Positions 53,617 through 61,471 of a stretch of 64,000 nt of DNA are shown piece after piece. The notes under the pieces are model-generated. The model did no database searches and was not told the DNA's origin. It was given only the letters and a program-made list of their open reading frames with translations. Positions within the stretch are counted from its first letter, which is position 1. Each line of letters starts with the position of its first letter. The DNA is from an uncultured Clostridia bacterium. GTDB lineage: Bacteria > Bacillota > Clostridia > Christensenellales > Borkfalkiaceae. Where the stretch lies: NCBI GenBank assembly GCA_947625555.1, contig CANQOT010000005.1:1-64000 (forward strand), in the 5' to 3' direction. The position numbers and the translations under genes were made by a program.

Positions 53617-55977
53617 TCAATCCTCGATGAGCGCGAGTTCGCTCAACGCCCGCGTGTAGGCAATATAGCGTTCATTCTCGGACATGCCCCTATCGTACAC
53701 CGCCACGCAGGAAAATTCGAGGCCCTTGCTCTCGTACACGCTCATCACGTTGATCTTGCTCTTGGAGAGCTTGCCGTCCGACGAAAGGAGGTGGTAGCCC
53801 CGCTTTTGCAGCAGGGGGATATATTCTTCGCGGGCGATGAGGGCTTTGAGCCCCTGTTTCCCGCGGAAAAAGGCGGAAATTCCGCGCTGACGGATATGTT
53901 TGACCGCCTCCCCGTGCATGCCAACGGGCTGCATATCGACGTCGAGGAACTCCGAGACGAACTCGACGATCTCGTTGGTGTTGCGGTAGTTCCTGTCGAG
54001 GGAATAGACGGGGCAGGCAAGGGCCTCCCAGTTCCCCATTCCGCGGAACGGGGTGATGTTTTGTTTGAGATCGCCGAAAACGTTGAAGGCGGCATCCGCG
54101 TTGATCTTTTTGAGAAGGGCGTACTCCCCCTCCGAAATATCCTGCCCCTCGTCGATGAATACGAGCCCGTAGCGGGGGGTAAGTTTCCTGCCCGCCTCGG
54201 CGAGGACGTAGGCGATCGCAAAGCTGTCCGAGGGATAAACGCCCTGCATGCCGAACTTCCTTTTATAGGGTTTGACGGTCTCGCGATACAGCCAGCGCGC
54301 GATGTCTATGCTGTCCTTGCACTTGCCGAGATCGGAGGCGTATCCCGTGAGGCGGAATACGCCGAAAAACTCACGGAAGAGCTCACATCCCCCACCCATG
54401 TCCGCGATAAGGCCGTCGATTTTATCGATTTCCGAAATGAGTTCTTCCCGCCGCTCGATGCGGTCGCGGTAGGTGTAGACCTCGCCTTCCCCCCTCTTGA
54501 TGCGGTAGCGTTTGAGATCGGCGATCTCGCGGCCGACGAGGTCTTTGAGCGACGCAAGGTCGCCATGCGCCGCCGCAAAAACTTGTTCCCCGTGCGAAGA
54601 GACGAACTGCGCGCAGCGGTAAAATTCGGTGAATTGGCGGAAGAAATGATCGGGGGTGTGCACTTTTTCATCGAGGACATAGTTCAGGAAATCCTCGACC
54701 TGCACGCAGGCGCTCATGAGGCTCCTGAAAGGCTTCGTGAAGTAGAACCCGCCCTCCTTGGACTCCTTCATCTCGCCGAGCACGGCGCGGCGCACCCGCG
54801 TGGAGGCGTTCTTGATGCGGGTATAGCTCTCGCGCAACGCGACACATTCGTCGAGGATGCGGAGGGAGATCTCGCGGCACTCCTCGGCCGTGAAGAGACC
54901 GCGGATATCGCAAAAGAGCTTGGAGATCTTCTTCTTGACGTCCTGCATGAAGCGGCGGGAATACAAATAGGCGAGATAATCGGGTTCTTCCCGCCGCTGC
55001 CCCATGCGCGCGGTGAGGTCGATGCCCTCGTTTTTGAGCACCTGTTCGTAATATTTTTTCAGGGTGATGGTGCGGACCCGTTCGAGTTCCAGCACCTGTG
55101 CGAGCTCGTCGATGAAGGAATTGAAGCTATCCGACGGGGTGATGACGAGCACGCCCTCGGGGCGGAGCTTCTCGTTGTTGTACATGAGATAGCTCAACCT
55201 GTGGAGGAGGATCATGGTCTTTCCGCTGCCCGCGCACCCCTGCAAGACGAAGCTCTCGCGCTCGGGACGGGTGATCGCCTCGAACTGCTTTTCCTGGATC
55301 GTCTGAATGATATCGCGGACATGGGTATCCTCTTTTCGCTCTTTGAGGATCTTGCGAAGGTAGGGATCGAAGAGGATCTCCTCATCCCGCCCCGCGATCT
55401 CTTCGGGCGTGAGGACGTCTCGCACCGAGAGGTATTCGTTCTTGAAATCGAGGACCTTGCCGTTTTTCACGGAGAGGGCGCGGCGGAGCACCGTGCGGTA
55501 TTCGTATTCGTTGATGGTGAAGCGGACGCGGCTCTTTTGGTAGTAGCGGACGGCGATCGGGGCGCGCCAGTCGACGATTTCAAGGTTGACGTCCCCCTTC
55601 TTGCCGATGTAGTAGCTGTTGTACCCCTCCTTGTCGTCTATGACGTCCATCCGCGCGAAGTAGGGCTCGGAGAAGAAGCACTTGTAGGCGCCCATCTTCT
55701 TCGTCTCCGCGGCGATCTCGGCGTTCTTGCCGACGAGGAATCGGTAGTCCTCGGCGGTATAGTCGGAGGACTTGCGGATGACGTCGGCCTCGGCTTTGAG
55801 GGCTTCGATGCGCCTCTTGAAGCGGGCAATGTAAAAGACTTTGAGCGAGAGAAGGACGGCTTTGATGTGCTCTTCTTCATACACAAACTGCTCCCCCTCG
55901 TCGAGGAGGGAGAGGTACCATGCCTTATCGGCATCCTTCTTGGGCTTCATGAGCTCTTTTGCCGTGTAGCTTTTCAT
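53617..55977 (-). CDS. UvrD/HelD-like superfamily 1 helicase
   Basis: A 786-residue SF1 ATPase of the HelD type. An N-terminal coiled-coil arm (about 30-100) precedes IVDWRAPIAVRYY, a hallmark of HelD; Walker A is GCAGSGKTM near 260; motif II is LVFIDEGQDIS; later motifs include LDRNYRNTNEIVEF and VYESKGLEFSCVAVYD. Firmicute HelD proteins recycle stalled RNA polymerase. Start taken at MKSYTAKEL; a GTG four codons earlier is possible. It follows the small ArsR gene in the same direction. Confidence 0.88.
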   Translation of the reverse strand: MKSYTAKELMKPKKDADKAWYLSLLDEGEQFVYEEEHIKAVLLSLKVFYIARFKRRIEALKAEADVIRKSSDYTAEDYRFLVGKNAEIAAETKKMGAYKCFFSEPYFARMDVIDDKEGYNSYYIGKKGDVNLEIVDWRAPIAVRYYQKSRVRFTINEYEYRTVLRRALSVKNGKVLDFKNEYLSVRDVLTPEEIAGRDEEILFDPYLRKILKERKEDTHVRDIIQTIQEKQFEAITRPERESFVLQGCAGSGKTMILLHRLSYLMYNNEKLRPEGVLVITPSDSFNSFIDELAQVLELERVRTITLKKYYEQVLKNEGIDLTARMGQRREEPDYLAYLYSRRFMQDVKKKISKLFCDIRGLFTAEECREISLRILDECVALRESYTRIKNASTRVRRAVLGEMKESKEGGFYFTKPFRSLMSACVQVEDFLNYVLDEKVHTPDHFFRQFTEFYRCAQFVSSHGEQVFAAAHGDLASLKDLVGREIADLKRYRIKRGEGEVYTYRDRIERREELISEIDKIDGLIADMGGGCELFREFFGVFRLTGYASDLGKCKDSIDIARWLYRETVKPYKRKFGMQGVYPSDSFAIAYVLAEAGRKLTPRYGLVFIDEGQDISEGEYALLKKINADAAFNVFGDLKQNITPFRGMGNWEALACPVYSLDRNYRNTNEIVEFVSEFLDVDMQPVGMHGEAVKHIRQRGISAFFRGKQGLKALIAREEYIPLLQKRGYHLLSSDGKLSKSKINVMSVYESKGLEFSCVAVYDRGMSENERYIAYTRALSELALIED

Positions 55978-56031
55978 TCCGTACCGCACAAGAGGATATT
56001 TACTTGCAGAAACCGCGCCCTCGGGCGCTTT

Positions 56032-56316
56032 TTACTTCCTTCTCCGCTCCCGCTGTTCGGGCGCCGTGAGTTCGAGCGCGGCAGACAGAACAGGTTGGAG
56101 GGCAGAGACATTGAGAGAATAGATAAGGGTCTGCGCGCGCCTGTCCACCTCGACGAGCCGAGCCTCTTTGAGGACGGAAAGGTGGTGCGAGACGGTCGCA
56201 GCCGAAAGCAAAAACTGGTCGGCGATCTCGCCCGCAGTGTGCGGGCGCCCCTTCAAGAGCATCAAGATCTCCCTTCTCGTCTCATCCGCGAGCGCCTTCC
56301 ACGGATCCCTACGCAT
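56032..56316 (-). CDS. ArsR-family regulator, SdpR-like
   Basis: A 94-residue winged-helix protein (RREILMLLKGRPHTAGEIA, then LSAATVSHHLSVLKEARLV as recognition helix). It has no Cys or His metal site, so it resembles the autorepressor or SdpR group rather than metal sensors. Strong ribosome site CGGAGG. With its own promoter it may head a unit with the HelD-like gene 54 bp downstream. Confidence 0.88.
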   Translation of the reverse strand: MRRDPWKALADETRREILMLLKGRPHTAGEIADQFLLSAATVSHHLSVLKEARLVEVDRRAQTLIYSLNVSALQPVLSAALELTAPEQRERRRK

Positions 56317-56333
56317 CGCTTCATCCTCCGTAT

Positions 56334-56378
56334 TTTGAATATTATCTAAATAGTAACAGATTCGTCAAATTTTGTCAA
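56334..56378 (-). promoter_or_regulatory. Promoter and possible operator of the ArsR-like gene
   Basis: TTGACA (56373-56378), 17-bp spacer, TACTAT (56350-56355). Directly downstream (56334-56350) lies an imperfect palindrome TTTnnATA-A-TATnnAAA, a fitting site for autorepression. Confidence 0.75.
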
Positions 56379-56518
56379 GATTTTGTGGAAAAATAAGATA
56401 AAAATTTTTATAGAGCCGGCTGTGCGGCGGAAAAGGCGGCCGAAAAGCCCGATTATTACGCTTTTTGAGCAATTTTGAGTGAATTTTATTTTTAAGGTTA
56501 TCGAAATGTAGGCAAAAA

Positions 56519-56566
56519 CCCTTGAAAAATCCAGAAATCGTGGGATTTTTCAAGGGTTTTTATTTT
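56519..56566. terminator. Bidirectional terminator hairpin
   Basis: AACCCTTGAAAAATCC pairs with GGATTTTTCAAGGGTT around a short loop; T-runs flank it on both strands. It separates the RNase P region from the ArsR promoter. Confidence 0.85.
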
Positions 56567-56578
56567 AGTTACCTTGTT

Positions 56579-56647
56579 ATACTCCAATGCGCCCCCGCAA
56601 ACGCGGGGGCGCATTGGGATCCGAGACGGACCTGTAAGCCGGGTTCT
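56579..56647 (-). repeat. Duplicate of the RNase P RNA 3' end
   Basis: 69 bp identical to 56780-56848, which holds the last 25 nt of RNase P RNA and its downstream hairpin. 132 bp of unrelated sequence separate the two copies. Confidence 0.9.
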
Positions 56648-56784
56648 TCGTCGGAGCAAATTTCGCTTCTGCGCCCTTCCCGCCTTCGCGGCAAGGGCTC
56701 CTTCGCGCCATTGCTCCTCCTCTCCCCAAAAAAATACTTCGTCTTTTTTCGGGGACCCCTTGCCAGACAGAACCCGTACATACT

Positions 56785-56818
56785 CCAATGCGCCCCCGCA
56801 AACGCGGGGGCGCATTGG
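56785..56818 (-). terminator. Hairpin after RNase P RNA
   Basis: CCAATGCGCCCCCGC and GCGGGGGCGCATTGG form a perfect stem with a tiny loop immediately after the RNA 3' end. No T-run follows, so it may be a processing signal. Confidence 0.6.
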
Positions 56819-56823
56819 GATCC

Positions 56824-57179
56824 GAGACGGACCTGTAAGCCGGGTTCTGTCTGGCGCGGCCATTTATCTAGGCCTACCGTCACCGATAGGCTCGAGCGTT
56901 ATTCGCGGATCTCCCCGGGCGGGCAACCCTATGTGGAGAGATCCCAAACTTGCATCGGACGGGGTTTACATGGCACGGGGCGTTACCGTCCCGTCGGTGA
57001 GCTCTTGCCTCGCCTTTCCACCTTATCCGCACCTGCCCATAAGGACGGGGCGGTTGTCTATTTCTGTTGCACTTTCCTTGAAGTCGCCTTCACCTGACGT
57101 TATCAGGCGTCCTGCCCTGCGATGCCCGGACTTTCCTCACCGTGCTTTCGCACGCCGCGGCCGCGTAGTCCGCTCGGAT
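56824..57179 (-). ncRNA. rnpB: RNase P RNA, bacterial type A
   Basis: The catalytic RNA that removes tRNA 5' leaders. Reading the minus strand, the 5' part has GAGGAAAGTCCGGGC (P4/CRI region) near 57130, the middle has AACAGAAATAGACAACCGCC and GGGTAAGGTGG-like elements, and the 3' part has the cross-strand partner AGATAAATGGCCGC and AGAACCCGGCTTACAGG. Order and spacing match a complete type A molecule of about 355 nt. Ends were set from the outer P1 pairing and are accurate to a few bases. The protein partner gene rnpA is not in the window. Confidence 0.95.
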
Positions 57180-57186
57180 CGAGAGT

Positions 57187-57215
57187 ATTATAGCACAAAT
57201 TCGCAAAAAGTACTT
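57187..57215 (-). promoter_or_regulatory. rnpB promoter, extended -10
   Basis: TGTGCTATAAT (extended -10; TATAAT at 57187-57192) about 8 bp before the RNA 5' end; the -35 at 17 bp (AAGTAC) is poor, so the TG extension probably compensates. Confidence 0.7.
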
Positions 57216-57290
57216 GTTTTTTGCAAGTGTTCCGTCAAAATCGTCCCGAAGAATTTTTTGGAAGCCCCTCGGCCGCATTCTCGAAAAAAC

Positions 57291-57313
57291 AAGGCGCCCC
57301 GTCGGGACGCCCT
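57291..57313 (-). terminator. Terminator of the two-component operon
   Basis: GGCGTCCC and GGGGCGCC arms, then TTGTTTTTT on the minus strand. Confidence 0.75.
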
Positions 57314-57330
57314 GCCGTTTCGCTCTGCAT

Positions 57331-57975
57331 TTAACTTCCGAGCGCTTCGCGCATCTTCTGCACCGCATCGGCGCGGGAGGAGGTGCCGATCTTCTCGTAG
57401 ATGGAGGAGATATAGTTGCGCGCGGTGCCGTCGGTGAGTTTAAGCGCGGAGGCGATCTGCTTGTTGGTGAATCCCTCGTAGATCATGAGGGCGATCTCCA
57501 CCTCGCGCTCGGAAAAGCCGAACTCCCTTTTGAGTTTGATCTCCCTGTCGCTCGCGACGAGCCGCGCCACACTCGCAATGCGCCTTGCGACCTTGGCGGG
57601 GAGAATGGTGTCCCCCGCATGGGCGTTCTTCACCGCCTCGATGAGGGCAGGGGCGGAGATGTCTTTGAGGAGATACCCGCTCGCGCCGTTGTTGATGGCG
57701 TTGAGGATATAGTCGCTGTCGTCGAAGGTCGTCAGGACGAGCACCTTGGTATCGGGGTGGCGCGCCTTGATCTCCTGCGTGGCGATGACGCCGTTCATGT
57801 TGGGCATGCGGATATCCATGAGGACGACGTCGGGCAACAGCTTGTCCACCGCCTCGACGGCCTTCGCCCCGTCCAAAGCGATGCCCACGACCTTGATATC
57901 GGGGCAGGATGAGAGCACGCTCTCGATGCCGTCGGCGAGGATGGCCTGATCGTCTGCAATGAGGACCTTGATCAT
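57331..57975 (-). CDS. NarL/LuxR-type response regulator
   Basis: A 214-residue regulator. Receiver domain (1-120) has the acidic pair in IADDQ, phospho-acceptor Asp in DVVLMDIRMPN (about 54), the switch Thr in VLTTFDD and a Lys in GYLLKD. The C-terminal LuxR helix-turn-helix includes FSEREVEIALMIYEGFTNKQIA and GTARNYISSIYEK. Start at MIKVLIADD with GGAGA upstream; the upstream frame is inside the kinase gene. Cognate of the kinase 16 bp upstream. Targets unknown. Confidence 0.95.
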   Translation of the reverse strand: MIKVLIADDQAILADGIESVLSSCPDIKVVGIALDGAKAVEAVDKLLPDVVLMDIRMPNMNGVIATQEIKARHPDTKVLVLTTFDDSDYILNAINNGASGYLLKDISAPALIEAVKNAHAGDTILPAKVARRIASVARLVASDREIKLKREFGFSEREVEIALMIYEGFTNKQIASALKLTDGTARNYISSIYEKIGTSSRADAVQKMREALGS

Positions 57976-57991
57976 TTGTGATCTCCTTTTA

Positions 57992-59257
57992 TCATTCTTT
58001 GGCGGCTTCGCCGTCGAGGGGAAGGGTAAGATGGATCTCGAAGCCCTCGTCGGGTTCGGTCTCGAACCATACCGTACCCCCGAGCGACTTCGCCCGCCTG
58101 TGCATTCCCAAGAGCCCGAAGCCCTCTTTGAGTTTGTCGATCTCGAGCCCCTTCCCGTTATCGGAGAGGAGCATATTCGCACGCCCGTCCTGCTTTTTTA
58201 GCTCGAACCAGAACGCCGTTGCATTCCCGTGACGGAGCCCGTTGGAGATGCCCTCCTTCAAGGTGTTGAGAAGGAAGCGGCGCTTGGCGTCGCACAGGTC
58301 GATGTCGTCGATCTGATAGCGTACGGCGATGCCCGTTCCGTCCGTCGATTCGTGGATGATCTCGAGGAGCTGGTTTTTGAGGGTCACCCCGTCCTCCTGC
58401 CCCGAGAGAAGGTGCACGCTCTCGCGGAGCTCTTCGAGCGCGTGTTTGGCTTGCAGGTTGGCCGCCGCGATCTTGCGCTTGGCATCTGCGGGGTCGCTGT
58501 CGATGACGAGTTTTGCCGCCTCCGTCTGCATGATGACCGTCGTGATGGAGTGGCCCGCCGTATCGTGGATATCCTTTGCGATGCGCTGCCGCTCTTCGAG
58601 GGCGGTCATCTCCTGCAATTCCACGTAGGCGGAATTGAGCTTGATATTGGTCTCGTTGAGTTCGTCGTTCGCCTTGGTGAGCTCGCGGTTCTTCTTATAG
58701 AAGAAGATGGCGAAGTTGATGACGAGGAAGTGGATGACGATGAGCATGAGATCGCTCACCATGCTCGAAGCGACGGCGATGAAGTTGAATTTGGTGTGGT
58801 CGTCCTGACTGCGCAGAAATTCGGAAAAGGCGAAGGTGGTAAAGAGGATGACGATGCAGACGACGCACATAAAGATGCTACCGCCCAACCTGTCCTGGCT
58901 CAGATAGTACTCGGTGAGGATGATGAGGTACATCGTCGTGATGAGGACGCTGCTCGCAAAGATGGTGAGGACGAGAAGACAGAGAACGTCGATGACATAG
59001 AAGGCGATCTTGCTCTTGAAGGTGTGCATCGACCAAAGTTTTACGGCATTCTCGATGAGGAAGAGCAGCGAAACGGGGAGCGTGATATACCATGAAGCGG
59101 GGATCCCGAATTTGGGAGCGCGGTCGTTGACGATGAGAAAGACGGAGGCGATCAGGAGCGCCCCCCAGATGAAGAACTTCGCGTATTTATGAAAGACGTT
59201 CAGGTGGTCGAGCGCTTCCTTCGTCGTCGTGGGTGCATGATGGCCGAATTTCTTCAT
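57992..59257 (-). CDS. DesK/LiaS-like sensor histidine kinase
   Basis: A 421-residue kinase. About six membrane helices fill the first 190 residues with almost no extracytoplasmic loops, so it probably senses membrane state or an intramembrane signal. A short coiled coil (about 185-220) leads to the HisKA_3 box ERQRIAKDIHDTAGHS, with phospho-His near 231, and a HATPase domain (NGLRHGNATAFWF, LLSDNGKGL, GFGLLGMHRRAKSLGG). Pairs with the NarL-type regulator after it; overlaps radC by ATGA. Confidence 0.94.
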   Translation of the reverse strand: MKKFGHHAPTTTKEALDHLNVFHKYAKFFIWGALLIASVFLIVNDRAPKFGIPASWYITLPVSLLFLIENAVKLWSMHTFKSKIAFYVIDVLCLLVLTIFASSVLITTMYLIILTEYYLSQDRLGGSIFMCVVCIVILFTTFAFSEFLRSQDDHTKFNFIAVASSMVSDLMLIVIHFLVINFAIFFYKKNRELTKANDELNETNIKLNSAYVELQEMTALEERQRIAKDIHDTAGHSITTVIMQTEAAKLVIDSDPADAKRKIAAANLQAKHALEELRESVHLLSGQEDGVTLKNQLLEIIHESTDGTGIAVRYQIDDIDLCDAKRRFLLNTLKEGISNGLRHGNATAFWFELKKQDGRANMLLSDNGKGLEIDKLKEGFGLLGMHRRAKSLGGTVWFETEPDEGFEIHLTLPLDGEAAKE

Positions 59258-59964
59258 GATTCCTCCTCTCCGACGATATTCTCCTTACAGGCTCTTTTGA
59301 TGGCGTCCAACTTGCCGCTCAAAAAGTAGCTGAACGGCTCGTCCTTCCCCACGATGATGTGATCGTCGATCGTGGCCCCGTGCACCATGCACAAAAGCAG
59401 CATCTGCGTGGTGAAGCGGTCGTCTGCGGAAGAGGGCGTAGAGGGCGCGCCGGGATGGTTGTGCGCGATGACGATGCTGTGCGGCCGCTGGGTCGCGACG
59501 AGGCGGCCCACCTCCTCGGGCGGAATGGTCACTTTATCGGGCAAAAACGAGGTGAATTGCTTGGTAAAGCGGACATGGTGGCACCGGTCGAGACAGTAGA
59601 TCTCCACCATTTCCTCCGTGCAGCCCTCGAAACGGGAGCCGAGAAATTCCGAAAAGGTATGTACGTTGAATACCTTCGGCGCCTTTTTCTCCTGTTTCAC
59701 CATGCGTTCGCACAGCGTCGAAAGGGCCGTGAGATAGGTCGCCGTCGCCTCGCCGATGCCGTCCACTTCGAGGAGCTTTTCGAAGGAGGCGTTCAGCACC
59801 CCTTCCAAACTTCCGAAGGCGGAAATGAGCGAATGCGCGATCGGGTTGGTATTCTTGCGCGGAATGGCATAGAAGAGAAGGATCTCCAACAGTTCATGGT
59901 CTTGCAGTCCGTCTGCGCCGTTCATAAGATGCCCAAACATCCGTTGTCTGTGTCCTTCGTGCAT
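59254..59964 (-). CDS. radC: RadC-like JAB domain protein
   Basis: A 236-residue protein with an N-terminal helix-hairpin-helix region (LLEVDGIGEATATYL) and a C-terminal JAMM metalloprotease-like domain with the complete motif HNHPGAPSTPSSAD. Despite the name, a role in DNA repair is not proven for this family. ATG at 59964 is preferred: GGAG lies 8 bp upstream, whereas the earlier GTG sits on top of it. First gene of a radC-kinase-regulator operon, an unusual grouping. Confidence 0.9.
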   Translation of the reverse strand: MHEGHRQRMFGHLMNGADGLQDHELLEILLFYAIPRKNTNPIAHSLISAFGSLEGVLNASFEKLLEVDGIGEATATYLTALSTLCERMVKQEKKAPKVFNVHTFSEFLGSRFEGCTEEMVEIYCLDRCHHVRFTKQFTSFLPDKVTIPPEEVGRLVATQRPHSIVIAHNHPGAPSTPSSADDRFTTQMLLLCMVHGATIDDHIIVGKDEPFSYFLSGKLDAIKRACKENIVGEEES

Positions 59965-59990
59965 CGCTTCCACTCCGTCTCATTTCTTGT

Positions 59991-60019
59991 ATTATAACAG
60001 GTTCCATATAAAAAAACAA
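59991..60019 (-). promoter_or_regulatory. Promoter of the radC-kinase-regulator operon
   Basis: TTGTTT (60014-60019), 17-bp spacer, TATAAT (59991-59996), about 27 bp before the ATG. Confidence 0.75.
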
Positions 60020-60089
60020 GTGGGTGGGTCCATATTTTGTTCGAAAACCTTACAGATCCGCGGCAGCGGGCAACTTTTTCGGCAAACTC

Positions 60090-60118
60090 TTGACTTTTTT
60101 TGCCCGCTTTGATAAAAT
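60090..60118 (+). promoter_or_regulatory. Promoter of the M20 peptidase gene
   Basis: TTGACT (60090-60095), 17-bp spacer, TAAAAT (60113-60118), about 35 bp before the ATG. Confidence 0.8.
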
Positions 60119-60152
60119 CATCTCTGCAAATTCGGCCAAGCGGAGGACAACT

Positions 60153-61415
60153 ATGGACTATTTGAACGAAGCGGTAAAAAGCATTGCGGAGTGCATCCGC
60201 TTTGATTCCTCGCAGCAAAAGAAGGCCCCCGGCGCGCCCTTCGGCAAGGGCGCCGCGGAGTGCCTCGATCACTTTTTAGCCCTCGCGGAGCGCCTCGGCT
60301 TCGAGACGCATAACTACGACGGATATGCGGGGGAAGCGCTCTTCGGCGAAGGGGAAGAATTTGCCATTCTATGCCATCTCGACGTTGTCCCCGCGGGCTC
60401 GGGGTGGGAAAAAGACCCCTTCGGCGGCCTCGTGGAAGGCGGAAAGATCTGGGGCCGCGGCGCCATGGACGATAAGGGCCCCGCGATCTGCGCCCTCTAT
60501 GCGATGAAGGCTTTGAAGGACGAGGGCTTCCTCCCCAAAAAGAAGATCAAGCTCATCGTCGGGTGCAACGAGGAGGACGGCTGGGCGTGCATCGAGCACT
60601 ACAAGGCGGTCGCCCATATGCCCGAAACGGGCTTCTCGCCCGACGCGGACTTCCCCGTCATCTATGCCGAAAAGGGCATTCTGCACGTCAAGCTCCGCTT
60701 CCCCGCAAAGGAGGTCCCCTTCAAGCTGTTGCAAGGCGGCACGAGCGCGAACATGGTGTGCGACGCGTGCGAGGCCCTTCCCAACGTCCGAGACGAGAAA
60801 AGGGCGACGGCGCTCGGCCTCGTTTTCGAGGGGGAAAAGCTCGTCTCCCGCGGCAAGAGCGCGCACGGCTCCACCCCCGAAAAGGGCCGAAACGCCATGT
60901 TGCCCCTGCTGAAATATTTTGAGGAGAACGAGGACGTCCGCCGCATCATCGAATACCTCTTCGACGACGTCTATGGCCTCAAAAAATTCTCCGACGAGAC
61001 GGGCCCGCTCACCCTCTCGCCCGATATCATCCAATCGGGCAAGGGCGAGATCGCGGTGGTGTGCGATATCCGTTATCCCGCCACCATGTCCGCGGATGGG
61101 GTGCACGAAAAACTGCGTGCGTTCGGCGTCCCCTACGAGACGGTGCACCACCAGGAGCCCCTTCTCGTGGAAAAGGACGACCCCCTTGTACAGACCCTTT
61201 TGCACGTCTATGAGAAGTGCACGGGGGAAAAAGCCCAACCCGTCGCGATCGGCGGAGGCACCTATGCGCGGGCGCTTCGCCACGGCGTCGCCTTCGGCCC
61301 CGAAATGGAGGACGACGAGGCCGTCATCCATCAACCCAACGAATACATCACCGTGGAGCGCGTAAAACTCCTTTTGGAGATCTACCGCGAAGCCATCCGC
61401 GAGCTGACAAAATAA
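60153..61415 (+). CDS. M20 family dipeptidase, PepV-like
   Basis: A 420-residue zinc peptidase that releases amino acids from dipeptides in the cytosol. Metal and catalytic sites: CHLDVVPAG, GRGAMDDKGP (bridging Asp), CNEEDGW (catalytic Glu), and the late GGGTYARAL. It is somewhat shorter than typical PepV of about 465 residues; the lid domain appears reduced. Start at MDYLNEAVKS behind CGGAGG; the earlier in-frame ATG lies upstream of the promoter. Confidence 0.93.
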   Translation: MDYLNEAVKSIAECIRFDSSQQKKAPGAPFGKGAAECLDHFLALAERLGFETHNYDGYAGEALFGEGEEFAILCHLDVVPAGSGWEKDPFGGLVEGGKIWGRGAMDDKGPAICALYAMKALKDEGFLPKKKIKLIVGCNEEDGWACIEHYKAVAHMPETGFSPDADFPVIYAEKGILHVKLRFPAKEVPFKLLQGGTSANMVCDACEALPNVRDEKRATALGLVFEGEKLVSRGKSAHGSTPEKGRNAMLPLLKYFEENEDVRRIIEYLFDDVYGLKKFSDETGPLTLSPDIIQSGKGEIAVVCDIRYPATMSADGVHEKLRAFGVPYETVHHQEPLLVEKDDPLVQTLLHVYEKCTGEKAQPVAIGGGTYARALRHGVAFGPEMEDDEAVIHQPNEYITVERVKLLLEIYREAIRELTK

Positions 61416-61430
61416 AATGAGCGCATACGA

Positions 61431-61463
61431 AACCGCCTCAGGCAATTCCCGAGGCGGTTTTTT
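61431..61463 (+). terminator. Convergent terminator of peptidase gene
   Basis: AACCGCCTC and GAGGCGGTT arms, followed by TTTT; it also lies at the 3' end of the facing ileS gene. Confidence 0.85.
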
Positions 61464-61471
61464 GCTTGAAC

